From the IMG/VR virus record IMGVR_UViG_3300044624_003242, positions 1-56,798 of that record: 56,798 nt of DNA; one strand, written 5' to 3'. Origin of the DNA: a virus. A program made the translations under genes and the position numbers. Position 1 is the first letter of the stretch. Each line of letters starts with the position of its first letter. The notes under the pieces were generated by a model that searched no databases, was not told the DNA's origin, and saw only the letters and a program-made list of their open reading frames with translations. Shown here piece after piece: positions 6,838 to 14,685 of the stretch.

Positions 6838-7920
6838 TCAGGTGTAGTAAACAATCTCACCTGTTGTGGGATTGTATGCCATTTGAAAAAATCCTGCAGG
6901 TAATCCACTGGATCCGCCGTTGCGCACAGGTTTCACAGTGAATGTGTTGGCTGTGGTTTGATTTAGGGCAGCACCTGTGGCATTCATAATGATTGAATTG
7001 TTGCCCTGCGCAGTTTGCCCGGCGTATGCACCAATGGCCACTGCGTTGATACCTTGTGTGACCTGTCCAGCATATAATCCATGAGCAATGGCCTGTGTGC
7101 CTTGACCATTTTCGCCTGCACCGTGCCCAATGGCCACTGCGTCATCATTTTGCAAGGCAACGCCGCCACCAGCATTTTGTCCAATGGCCACTGCTGTTGA
7201 TCCCTGAGCAGCACCGGCATTTTGTCCAATGGCAACACTTTGATTGCCTTGATTGGTCTCGCCAGCACCGTCGCCAATGGCCACAGAACTGATGCCTTGA
7301 CCAGTATAACCAGCATTGTTGCCAATGGCCACAGAACTGACACCTTGTGTTTCGTTGCCGGCATATTGACCCATGGCCACAGAATTGGCACCTTGGCTGC
7401 TTTGGCCGCTGCTGAGTCCAATGGCCACTGATCGAGCACCTTGCAAAGTCATTGCAGTAAAAGCACCAATGGCCACTCCGTACTGGCCTTGAGCATCAAA
7501 TCCAGTTGAGATACCAATGGCCACAGCACCTGAGCCTTGAGTGGTGTTGCCACCAGAATTTTGACCAATTGCAACGGCTGCTGACTGTTGGCCACCTTGT
7601 CCAGCAGTTGATCCAATGGCTACTGCTCCCGAGTCCTGGCCATCAAATCCAGCATTTTGCCCCAGGGCTATGATAGTGGGACCTGCAGCACCTGTTTTGT
7701 CGTCCAGCAAGGCCCAGGTTGTTGCGCCGCCGGGTGTGGCCACTGCTGTGAGTTCACCTGCTGCATTGCCTATGTACAACACAGTGGTGGTCTGATCCAC
7801 CACCAGTTCGCCAGGTCTGGCGTTGCCGTCGTAGTTGGCCAAGGTGATCTGGGCATTGTCTTTCATTGCGGCACGACTAATGCCGGTTATGTTGCTGTAG
7901 GGTGGGGGTGAATTGGCCAT
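6838..7920 (-). CDS. Fibre protein with YadA-head-like repeats
   Basis: A 360-residue protein. Residues about 80-315 consist of some 14 copies of a 14-18 residue repeat with the core SVAIGxxAGxxxQG, the signature of the left-handed beta-roll of trimeric autotransporter heads (YadA family). The N-terminal part (NYDGNARPGELVVDQTTTVL) is a fibre attachment module. The C-terminus (TFTVKPVRN, then GFFQMAYNPTTGEIVYYT) matches a common fibre tip in aquatic viruses. I infer a trimeric fibre or adhesin for host contact. At DNA level the repeats show as a recurring CCAATGGCCAC on the plus strand. A CATAAATA motif lies four bases before the ATG. Confidence 0.75.
   Translation of the reverse strand: MANSPPPYSNITGISRAAMKDNAQITLANYDGNARPGELVVDQTTTVLYIGNAAGELTAVATPGGATTWALLDDKTGAAGPTIIALGQNAGFDGQDSGAVAIGSTAGQGGQQSAAVAIGQNSGGNTTQGSGAVAIGISTGFDAQGQYGVAIGAFTAMTLQGARSVAIGLSSGQSSQGANSVAMGQYAGNETQGVSSVAIGNNAGYTGQGISSVAIGDGAGETNQGNQSVAIGQNAGAAQGSTAVAIGQNAGGGVALQNDDAVAIGHGAGENGQGTQAIAHGLYAGQVTQGINAVAIGAYAGQTAQGNNSIIMNATGAALNQTTANTFTVKPVRNGGSSGLPAGFFQMAYNPTTGEIVYYT
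6990..7680 (-). repeat. Tandem repeats coding for YadA-like beta-roll
   Basis: About 14 copies of a 45-54 base unit marked on the plus strand by CCAATGGCCAC, for example near 7128, 7179, 7273, 7324, 7417, 7468 and 7513. They encode SVAIG repeats of the fibre at 6838-7920. Confidence 0.8.
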
Positions 7921-7924
7921 ACTG

Positions 7925-7932
7925 TATTTATG
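7925..7932 (-). promoter_or_regulatory. Late promoter motif CATAAATA
   Basis: Four bases before the repeat-fibre ATG at 7920 and overlapping the TAA stop of the HNH gene. Confidence 0.65.
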
Positions 7933-8668
7933 TACGGTGGCGGCAAAGGTCTCCGTGGAATCTGGGATAGGTGTTTACAGCTATCTGTTGATCGCAATGT
8001 GGGCACAGTTTTTTAAGTCTAACTTTTCCCAAGTTTGCAGCACTGCGCCTTGCTTTTTCTTCATCTGTTTGCTTGCGTCCTCGAATCTTGTCGCCAATTT
8101 TTTTCTTAGTTTCTTCCTTTAACGATCCATCAAAATCTGGCTGTTTACTTTTATGATTCTTTGACATATTATCAAGCCATTCATCTGAAAATGTTTTTCT
8201 CTTACGGCCAGTCTGAGCAGCTATTTGTTTTGCTATTTGTTCTTCTGTTAACTTTTTCCCTGTATTCTTTTGGCTAATTAGTGCTCGAGCTTTTTCACTT
8301 TGTGTTTTCCCCCACATAGGATTGTTTTCACCTGTTACTCTTTGACTTTGCAACATGCTATATTCTTCTTTGAGAGTGGCATATACTCTTGATGTTATTT
8401 TAGTATTGTATCGTTTTTGATTTTGATTCTCGGCTCTCATCATCCATAATGCTTTAAGTAGCTGATGACGGTGCTTACCTTGATGTATTTTTGTCAGCAA
8501 CCAATGACATATAAAATGTTCTCGTAATGTGATATTGGTTAGATTACTAGCATCGTCACTGCCACCTAAGCATTTAGGTATAATGTGGTGCGATTCTGTA
8601 CGTTGATCTGTGACACGGGTTTGACCGCGAACAGTGATTTGATTATACCATTTTTCGTATTTGTTCAT
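7928..8668 (-). CDS. HNH homing endonuclease with NUMOD3 motifs
   Basis: A 246-residue free-standing homing endonuclease. Residues 26-58 hold the HNH core (SHHIIPKCLGGSDDASNL, then TLREHFICH). Residues about 105-200 carry NUMOD3-type DNA-binding repeats (GENNPMWGKTQSEKARAL; KIRGRKQTDEEKAR). The C-terminus has a zinc-ribbon-like CPHC ... C ... H pattern. It sits directly downstream of gp23 with its own ACTAAATA promoter, between the gp23 terminator and the fibre gene. Its stop codon overlaps the promoter motif of the next gene. Such genes spread by cutting intron- or intein-less alleles nearby; gp23 or its flank is the likely target, which is inference. Confidence 0.88.
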   Translation of the reverse strand: MNKYEKWYNQITVRGQTRVTDQRTESHHIIPKCLGGSDDASNLTNITLREHFICHWLLTKIHQGKHRHQLLKALWMMRAENQNQKRYNTKITSRVYATLKEEYSMLQSQRVTGENNPMWGKTQSEKARALISQKNTGKKLTEEQIAKQIAAQTGRKRKTFSDEWLDNMSKNHKSKQPDFDGSLKEETKKKIGDKIRGRKQTDEEKARRSAANLGKVRLKKLCPHCDQQIAVNTYPRFHGDLCRHRT

Positions 8669-8673
8669 ATTGT

Positions 8674-8681
8674 TATTTAGT
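8674..8681 (-). promoter_or_regulatory. Late promoter motif ACTAAATA
   Basis: Five bases before the ATG of the HNH endonuclease gene. Confidence 0.55.
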
Positions 8682-8712
8682 ATAAGTGAGTTCTATATAT
8701 TTGTCAACCAAC

Positions 8713-8735
8713 AAAAAACCCACCGAAGTGGGTTT
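8713..8735 (-). terminator. Intrinsic terminator after gp23
   Basis: Minus-strand AAACCCAC-TTCG-GTGGGTTT with a stable tetraloop, followed by a T tract. It ends the head operon before the homing endonuclease gene. Confidence 0.85.
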
Positions 8736-8763
8736 CTTGCTTTTTGAATAACAACTAAATGGA

Positions 8764-9981
8764 TTAGCTGAAGCTCAAATTCGAAACGGCTATCTCGCCG
8801 ACATAATCTCCAGCATTGCCGAAGCTTGATGCTGTGTTTGTCAATTCGATATATCCGTATCTCGTCATAAAGCTTACGACTGGTTCGAATGTTGACGGAT
8901 CCAGAACAACACCGCTGCTCATTAGGGGGATATATGGGCAATAGAACGCTGCTGCATCAGCTTCGCTCGAACCCTTATAACCAACTAACACAGGTGTGCT
9001 ATCACTAGCGTAGCTGTCAACGAACACACGCATTGCGCCGTTCAATGTACCAACAAACTTGGTGTTTGTAGGTGCTTCGAATGTACCTTCTGTGGTACGT
9101 GCAAATGCTGATGTTGTTGCTGACTGAAGAACAGTCAAGCTAGCAGGTGACACAACAGCCCAGTTACCTGCACCACGACGTGTGCGTTGTGCGATCAGGT
9201 TAGCAACACGGTTGATCAGAACAGCTAGAGCAGCATGTTCGTCACCAACGAATGTAGCAGTACCAGAAACAGTAGCTTGGTTGTATGTAAACTCAGTTGT
9301 GGCCAACGAACGCAGGCTCAACAGGATCTCTTGGTCAATTTCAGCTGTAATTTCTTGAGCCAAAGCTGCCATGATTTCGGCTTCTACGTCGATACCATGC
9401 ATTGCTTGTGCGTCTTGAGCAGCTTCAAAAGTCCAACGAGCTTGTAGCTTACGTGTTTTAGCTTCAACAGCTTGCTTGAGGATCTGTACAGAGATTTGAC
9501 GTCCGCCATTGCCTTCAAGTGTTGCTGTCTGTGCACCAGAATAACCTTGTGCAGCAGTTTGTGTTGTTGCAGCGTTGTCAGCACCACGAGCGCCTGCTGA
9601 GTAAGCAACAGCGATCTTGAAAGGTGACAGTGCTTCTTCACCAGCTACAACTGATGTTGCTGCTGCTGTTTGGTCTGTCATTGTGCTGGCATAACGCACA
9701 CGCAATGTGTGAATTTGGCCAACAGGACCAGTCATTGGCTGAACGCCAACCAACTCGTTAGCGATAACAGTTGGCATGACTCGACGGATAACAGGCAGAA
9801 TCACACGGTTTAGTGTGGCGATGTTGCCTGATACAGTTGAACCTGCACTTGCGTTTTCTTTCAGGTACTTGCGGGTGTTTTCTAAGATAACGCCCATTGT
9901 GTTACGACGGCTACCTTTGAGGCCTTCCATAAGGGCTTCTTTGGTCTCGTCCCAACGGCTTTCTAACAGTTCTTGTGACAT
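8764..9981 (-). CDS. 23: Major capsid protein gp23
   Basis: A 405-residue major head protein of the T4 gp23 family, forming the hexamers of the capsid shell. QPMTGPVGQIHTLRVRYA (about 80-97) and the conserved C-terminal region support this. It is shorter than T4 gp23 (521 residues). The N-terminus should be a scaffold-binding propeptide removed by gp21; candidate cuts are LKE at 40-42 and ILE at 32-34. Gene order gp20-gp67-gp21-gp22-gp23 confirms the call. GAGGAG precedes the ATG, and an intrinsic terminator follows at 8713-8735. Confidence 0.96.
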   Translation of the reverse strand: MSQELLESRWDETKEALMEGLKGSRRNTMGVILENTRKYLKENASAGSTVSGNIATLNRVILPVIRRVMPTVIANELVGVQPMTGPVGQIHTLRVRYASTMTDQTAAATSVVAGEEALSPFKIAVAYSAGARGADNAATTQTAAQGYSGAQTATLEGNGGRQISVQILKQAVEAKTRKLQARWTFEAAQDAQAMHGIDVEAEIMAALAQEITAEIDQEILLSLRSLATTEFTYNQATVSGTATFVGDEHAALAVLINRVANLIAQRTRRGAGNWAVVSPASLTVLQSATTSAFARTTEGTFEAPTNTKFVGTLNGAMRVFVDSYASDSTPVLVGYKGSSEADAAAFYCPYIPLMSSGVVLDPSTFEPVVSFMTRYGYIELTNTASSFGNAGDYVGEIAVSNLSFS

Positions 9982-9996
9982 TTAAGTCTCCTCTAA

Positions 9997-11085
9997 TTAA
10001 AGACCTGCCAGGCGCTTGATGTCGATCACGTTGGAACGGTCTTCTTCTTTTGCGGCCTTGACGGTTTTATCACCAGTTACTTCGCGAACACTTTCAGCAA
10101 TGACCTTGCGGTTCTTGCTGCTTGCATCGTTCAGCACAGCTGGTAGATACTTCTCGAAAGCGCCTTTCAAACGACTTGTTTGAACGCTTTCTAACAAATT
10201 GCGCATTACTTCCTGCTTCTCTTCGTTGAGAGGTGCAAGCAATTCTTCCATGGTGCTTTCGCGCTGTGTGGATTCCTTGATAATACGAATTTCTTTCTCT
10301 TTGGAATCGACCAGGCGTTGTTTTGCCTCGACGACTCGTGTTGCTTCTTCCAGTTGCTGATTTTTGTGAGCAACTACACGGCTGAGTTTTCGAATTTCAG
10401 CATTCTCGTTGAGATATGTTGAACCAAACTCTGCAGCATACGCTTCAAAAATACGACGTCCAAAATTGTTCTCGCGAGCAACCTTGATGTCTTCGTGCAA
10501 CTGACTCATTTCAGCTTTAAGATGCCCAGCAACAGCGCGGCTCATTTTGGCAGCAGATTCTGTAACGAATCTAGCCTTGAGAGCTTCCAATTTACCACGG
10601 GCTTCACGAACCAGACGCACTTTTGTCTCTACGACATCACGCTTGTCTTGTTGGAATTCCATGATTTCTTGGGCCAGTGCTTCAACAACAAAGCGTTCCA
10701 ATTTCTGGAAACCTTCGGTGTGAACACGGCGGTCTTTGCGCAGTTCGCCAATTTCTTCAGCCAATTTGGAAACCATAAAGTCGTTGAACTTTACAGAACT
10801 TTCTTTCATTTTGGCTTGGAACTTGACACGATCTTCGGCTAGTTGTTGCTTTTCAGCAGCAATGCCTTGGATCTCTTGTGCAAGACCTTCTGTTACCATG
10901 CGATCTAGGGCTTCAACCATTACTGTCTTGTCATGCTCGTAGCGTTGTGCAAACTCTTCGCGGAGTTCTGCACGTAACTGTTCGCGAGCTTCTGTGAGTT
11001 TAGATTCCCAAGCTTCGTTGAGTTCTTGTCCCACGTCCTCGTTAATGAGTCCGCTATCTAGCAGTGGTTTAATAGCATCAAACAT
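9997..11085 (-). CDS. 22: Prohead scaffold protein gp22
   Basis: A 362-residue, almost wholly helical, highly charged protein, longer than T4 gp22 (269). It forms the main core around which the gp23 shell assembles, and is then degraded by gp21. Potential gp21 sites are frequent (MVTE|G, FVTE|S, VIAE|S, LLE|S), as expected of a protein cut to small peptides. The order between gp21 and gp23 and the long coiled-coil character support the call. AGGAGAAATAG precedes the ATG. It lies nine bases after gp21. Confidence 0.93.
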   Translation of the reverse strand: MFDAIKPLLDSGLINEDVGQELNEAWESKLTEAREQLRAELREEFAQRYEHDKTVMVEALDRMVTEGLAQEIQGIAAEKQQLAEDRVKFQAKMKESSVKFNDFMVSKLAEEIGELRKDRRVHTEGFQKLERFVVEALAQEIMEFQQDKRDVVETKVRLVREARGKLEALKARFVTESAAKMSRAVAGHLKAEMSQLHEDIKVARENNFGRRIFEAYAAEFGSTYLNENAEIRKLSRVVAHKNQQLEEATRVVEAKQRLVDSKEKEIRIIKESTQRESTMEELLAPLNEEKQEVMRNLLESVQTSRLKGAFEKYLPAVLNDASSKNRKVIAESVREVTGDKTVKAAKEEDRSNVIDIKRLAGL

Positions 11086-11094
11086 CTATTTCTC

Positions 11095-11718
11095 CTAGAT
11101 TTTGAGATCTTTGATAAGGCGTTTTAATTCCTCTTTCAAAAATCTCTGTACCTTGTTGTCCGACCCAGCTTCGCGTGACATTTCTAGCAGGCGATGCCCG
11201 TGGCGCATATTCAACAAGCCTTCGTAGATGGCTTTTGGATAAGCATTAGGCGCTGATGGTTGGGCAACCACATCCACAGTGACTATTTCAAAGTCACTGA
11301 CATGTCCGTTCGCTTCGTTAACGTTACCGCTACCTCGGCTCGAAACTCCCAATTTCACACCGCTTTCCAGCAGTGTGCGGACGAGATTTCCCATGGGTGT
11401 TGGCAATATTTTCATTTTGCCAAAACCGTTGGGCCCGTCCATCCACATTTCTATCATGTTGATACAAACGCGGTCCAAGTTAATTTTTAAATCATCTGGG
11501 TGATCCAGTTCGCCTAGAACTGAACTGCCAGCCTTGATCTGTTCCATAAGGGTACCAACAGCTCGCTCAATTTCGCTCACTGGGTACACACGCTCATTGG
11601 CGTTTTTGACACCACCTTGAATGCAAATACCTTTCATGTAAAGATCCTTGCCTTCGGCGCCTTCCACAACCATGCGGGCAGCGTCGAAAGTCAAGTTTTC
11701 TCTAAGGTAAAGAGCCAT
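11095..11718 (-). CDS. 21: Prohead core protease gp21
   Basis: A 207-residue maturation protease of the T4 gp21 family (T4: 212 residues). It carries the conserved His region GELDHPDD (about 69-76) and the Ser region LGVSSRGSGNV (about 123-133) that hold the catalytic residues, followed by DFEIVTVDVVAQPSAP with the third acidic residue. It acts inside the prohead, cutting after Glu at hydrophobic-x-Glu sites in capsid, scaffold, core and internal proteins. It is placed between the core protein and the scaffold, as in T4. Its presence gives meaning to the repeated VAE motifs at 4358-6121. Confidence 0.95.
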   Translation of the reverse strand: MALYLRENLTFDAARMVVEGAEGKDLYMKGICIQGGVKNANERVYPVSEIERAVGTLMEQIKAGSSVLGELDHPDDLKINLDRVCINMIEMWMDGPNGFGKMKILPTPMGNLVRTLLESGVKLGVSSRGSGNVNEANGHVSDFEIVTVDVVAQPSAPNAYPKAIYEGLLNMRHGHRLLEMSREAGSDNKVQRFLKEELKRLIKDLKI

Positions 11719-11730
11719 TTACCCGGTTCC

Positions 11731-12495
11731 TTAGTTGGTTACAGATTTAGTATTGACACCTGCGGCCTGAGCCAGGTGTGGCTTGGGAGCAGGTTTTACG
11801 TTGGGCTGTGTTGTACTGCCCATGTCTTTGGCTGTAGGAGCAGGACGTCCGTTGCCGCCGTCGCCGCCTGCGCGAACTGGCTTGGCAGCCATGCCCTTAG
11901 CACCGCTGTTAGCAGCTACTGGGCTTTTTGTATTGGCACCGTTGTCGCCGTGTGTTGGCTTTGATACAGCCTTCAAACTGACGTTTTCGTACATGCCTTC
12001 TGTTTCGAGTTCGTCGTCAACAACTTCTTCGCTGTCCATGTCGGGAGTGTCAAATTCATCGCTGACTTCAACGTCCATTTCTTCGTCACCGCCCATGTCA
12101 TCACCGCCCATGAGAGATTCAAATTCAGCCATGAGTTCGTCCAGTTTGTCTTCCAGATCAACCACACGATCTTCTAATTCTTCGTCGCCACCCATGTCAT
12201 CGTGGTGGTCTTCGCTGTCCATGTCGTCATCGCCTTCCATGGAAATGCCTTCTTCTTCTACTTCGATATCGTCAATCAGGTCGCCGGCTTGATCGCCGCC
12301 CATGCCTTCTTCAACTTCCTCAACTTCTTCGTCGAGTTCTTCGTCCATGTCTTCTTCAATTTGTTCTTCTTCTTCCTGCATCATTTCTTCGTAGATGGCA
12401 CGACTTTTTTCAACTACGATGTCGTGAAACAGTTCACGTGCTTTGGCTTCGTCGTCATTGATTACGTATTCAATGAGTTGTTCAAACTTATTCAT
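11731..12495 (-). CDS. 67: Prohead core protein, gp67-like, with long acidic region
   Basis: A 254-residue protein. Residues 1-40 (LIEYVINDDEAKARELFHDI) match the N-terminal helix domain of T4 gp67 (about 80 residues). Residues 40-170 are extremely rich in Glu and Asp with interspersed Met and Gly. The C-terminal 85 residues are basic and Pro/Gly/Ala-rich, as in cyanophage versions. It acts in the prohead core and should be cut by gp21; VEE|G, ISME|G and LETE|G occur. GGAGG precedes the ATG, and a TGTAAATA motif lies 30 bases upstream. An antisense Ser-rich frame over the acidic part is a by-product of its codons. Confidence 0.85.
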   Translation of the reverse strand: MNKFEQLIEYVINDDEAKARELFHDIVVEKSRAIYEEMMQEEEEQIEEDMDEELDEEVEEVEEGMGGDQAGDLIDDIEVEEEGISMEGDDDMDSEDHHDDMGGDEELEDRVVDLEDKLDELMAEFESLMGGDDMGGDEEMDVEVSDEFDTPDMDSEEVVDDELETEGMYENVSLKAVSKPTHGDNGANTKSPVAANSGAKGMAAKPVRAGGDGGNGRPAPTAKDMGSTTQPNVKPAPKPHLAQAAGVNTKSVTN

Positions 12496-12525
12496 GAGGA
12501 CCTCCGATGTAATGGCTCTGTTGTA

Positions 12526-12533
12526 TATTTACA
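12526..12533 (-). promoter_or_regulatory. Late promoter motif TGTAAATA
   Basis: It lies 30 bases before the gp67-like gene and just downstream of a bidirectional terminator, so it probably drives gp67-gp21-gp22-gp23. Confidence 0.55.
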
Positions 12534-12535
12534 CC

Positions 12536-12581
12536 AAAAGGCATAAACATACCAGATAACAGGTATATTTTATGCCTTTTT
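12536..12581. terminator. Long hairpin with T tracts on both strands
   Basis: AAAAGGCATAAA-C-ATACC pairs with GGTAT-AT-TTTATGCCTTTT (one small internal loop, eight-base loop). A tracts and T tracts flank it on both strands, so it can terminate both ways. It separates the 72-residue gene from the gp67-like gene. Confidence 0.75.
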
Positions 12582-12610
12582 ATAATGTTTCTTAGTATTT
12601 TAAAAAATTG

Positions 12611-12829
12611 CTAGACCATGGGCTGTGCCGGAGGCGCATACTGCTGTTTGACTTTTTTTAATTTTTCTTTGAATTCGTACGACCTAACGTCGTTCATTCT
12701 ACGCAGCTTGTTGATTTGACGCAGAGTCAGCTTGGTCTTGCGCAATGCACCCAGACTGGGCTGAGTGTTGTCTTGTGCTACGTCTTGGTAAGCTTCAGGC
12801 GAGCGTTGATATAATTCTGTCAGTATCAT
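12611..12829 (-). CDS. Small conserved head-cassette protein
   Basis: A 72-residue basic protein whose central part (LTLRQINKLRRMNDVRSYEF) is conserved in T4-like cyanophages at this place, between portal and core protein. The function is unknown; position suggests a head-assembly role. The start codon lies five bases after a GCTAAATA motif that overlaps the gp20 stop codon, and there is no clear Shine-Dalgarno site. A strong hairpin follows 30 bases after the stop. Confidence 0.75.
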   Translation of the reverse strand: MILTELYQRSPEAYQDVAQDNTQPSLGALRKTKLTLRQINKLRRMNDVRSYEFKEKLKKVKQQYAPPAQPMV

Positions 12830-12834
12830 AATGA

Positions 12835-12842
12835 TATTTAGC
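12835..12842 (-). promoter_or_regulatory. Late promoter motif GCTAAATA
   Basis: It overlaps the gp20 stop codon and lies five bases before the ATG at 12829. Confidence 0.5.
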
Positions 12843-14649
12843 CCGGAGCTGGAGTTGTTGCACCGGGAGCCACTGCTGCTCCTGGCTGACTTCCTGGTGC
12901 AGGAGCACCACCAGTTGCTTCTGATCCTGGAGCACCCATGGTATTCATTTCTTCACCGGTGGTAATATCAGCCTCGAAGTCAGCTGGGGTCACTCCAACA
13001 CCACGCAGATCCTGACCACTAGTGGGTGGCAACTCAGCATCTGTTCTTTCTTCATTCCATAACGTTTCGTTTTCCTGAATTTCTTCTTCGGTTAACCCTA
13101 AGTAACGTTTGAGCAAGAAACGCTTGCTCATATAAGGAATTTGCTCTAGAGCTTGGAACGTAGAAACACGGGTGGTGTCCAGTTCTGCTTCTCTATAGCT
13201 GGCAAAGTTCTGCGGTGGATTAAATGCAATGCTAAACAGACTGCTGTCTATGTTAAAGCCTCTCCAGCGCATAAACATCTTGAATTCGTCATCTAGTTTG
13301 TTGATGATTAGTCGTTGTAAACGTTCGCAATACTGATTAAAACGATACTCTTGAATTAATGCAGTTCCTACTCGTCCGTCATTCATAGGGCGATCTGAAT
13401 CGTCAGGCCCAGTTGGCAAATAACTACTGGGCACACGCAAACCACGGCACATCTTGTTGTTGAAATACTTTAAGTCATCAATCTCGCCTAGATTACTACC
13501 GCCTGGCAAGGTTTCAACACTGCTACCTCGGCCATCTGCAGTTTGTGGAAAGTAATAGTCTTCGTTGATGCTGAGTGGATTATAGCTGCTGTCCATAATG
13601 TTTTGACCGCTGCTGCCACCGGTGTGACTGGGAATTCTGCGCTGATGTATTTCGTTTTTGACACGTTCCACAAAGGCCATAGCCATGTGACTGGGCATGT
13701 TGCCTACGTCAATTTTAAAAATTCTACGTTCAGGTGCACGACTCACACGATAAATCAACACTGCATCTTCCAGCAGTTCTTTCTGCTTGAACACTCGGTA
13801 AATTGTTTCCAACACACTCATACTAAACGGCCAGTAAAAGTCTAAACCTTCGCTTAGTCCTAGATGAATCACGTGTTTAGCATCTACTACAGTTTCGTTC
13901 ATGGCTGCTGAAAATCTACTGCCGCCGCTGCCTTGGCCGCCAGCACCGGCGTTGGGTGCTGTATAGTTGAAAGGTGCTACATACGCACCCGACGGTGGTG
14001 TAGATTGAAAATCAGTGGTAGTTTTTACAGCAATGCTTAAATTTTGAAAGTTGGGATTGATGTCACGAATCACATACTGCTCAGGCTGTTTGCCTTCGCT
14101 TTCGTTTACGATCACTCGAGCAACTTTGGTCATGTCAACCCAGTACATTTCAAATGTTTCAGGATCACGCACAAACACTTGATCTCCGTACTTGAGTGTG
14201 TTGCGGAAAATACGAAACAGGCGTTGATCCAGTTTATTCAACTTGACCCATTGCTGCAATTGTTTTTTAATAATTTCAATTTCGTGGGCTGTGGGCTTGT
14301 CAGAATAGTTTACTTGAAACGGTACTGCTTCGCCGTTGGTGGTTTGAGTACAAAACTCTGCCAAAATGTCCAGACAAGCATTGATTTCACTGTCACTGTC
14401 CATGTTTTCGTATTGATTATAACGTTCGATACGATTTGGGTGACCAGAATACACTTCGGGCAAACGACTTGCATAGTTGCGATAAACCACATCAGCATGG
14501 CCGCGCAAGGGATCACGTCCATCTTGACGCCCGTATCCAGGCAAGCCATCAGAACCTTTGCCGCTGAGAGGACTGAGTTCTCCGCCTACGTTGGCTACTT
14601 TGAAGTACTTGCGCCAGCCGCCTTTACTGTTTTTTTGCGAGTCTGCCAT
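12838..14649 (-). CDS. 20: Portal vertex protein gp20
   Basis: A 603-residue portal protein (T4 gp20: 524). It forms the dodecameric ring at the head vertex through which DNA enters and leaves, and it nucleates prohead assembly. Recognisable segments are DSDSEINACLDILAEF (about 83-98), FRNTLKYGDQVFVRDPETF and the core region LPGGSNLGEIDDLKYFNNKM followed by CRGLRVPSSYLPTG. The C-terminal 50 residues are a Pro/Gly/Ala-rich tail, probably disordered. The start follows ACGGATTAATAA, a weak ribosome site. Confidence 0.96.
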   Translation of the reverse strand: MADSQKNSKGGWRKYFKVANVGGELSPLSGKGSDGLPGYGRQDGRDPLRGHADVVYRNYASRLPEVYSGHPNRIERYNQYENMDSDSEINACLDILAEFCTQTTNGEAVPFQVNYSDKPTAHEIEIIKKQLQQWVKLNKLDQRLFRIFRNTLKYGDQVFVRDPETFEMYWVDMTKVARVIVNESEGKQPEQYVIRDINPNFQNLSIAVKTTTDFQSTPPSGAYVAPFNYTAPNAGAGGQGSGGSRFSAAMNETVVDAKHVIHLGLSEGLDFYWPFSMSVLETIYRVFKQKELLEDAVLIYRVSRAPERRIFKIDVGNMPSHMAMAFVERVKNEIHQRRIPSHTGGSSGQNIMDSSYNPLSINEDYYFPQTADGRGSSVETLPGGSNLGEIDDLKYFNNKMCRGLRVPSSYLPTGPDDSDRPMNDGRVGTALIQEYRFNQYCERLQRLIINKLDDEFKMFMRWRGFNIDSSLFSIAFNPPQNFASYREAELDTTRVSTFQALEQIPYMSKRFLLKRYLGLTEEEIQENETLWNEERTDAELPPTSGQDLRGVGVTPADFEADITTGEEMNTMGAPGSEATGGAPAPGSQPGAAVAPGATTPAPG

Positions 14650-14685
14650 TTATTAATCCGTAATTTACAATTATATACTTATTCA

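Noticed and set aside
6990-7680. CRISPR-like array from regularly spaced CCAATGGCCAC
   Set aside because: The units are codons of a beta-roll repeat within one open frame; spacers are not unique sequences.
11783-12292. 169-residue Ser/Pro-rich plus-strand frame
   Set aside because: It is antisense to the Glu/Asp codons of the gp67-like gene; the Ser run is the mirror of the acidic run and has no ribosome site.
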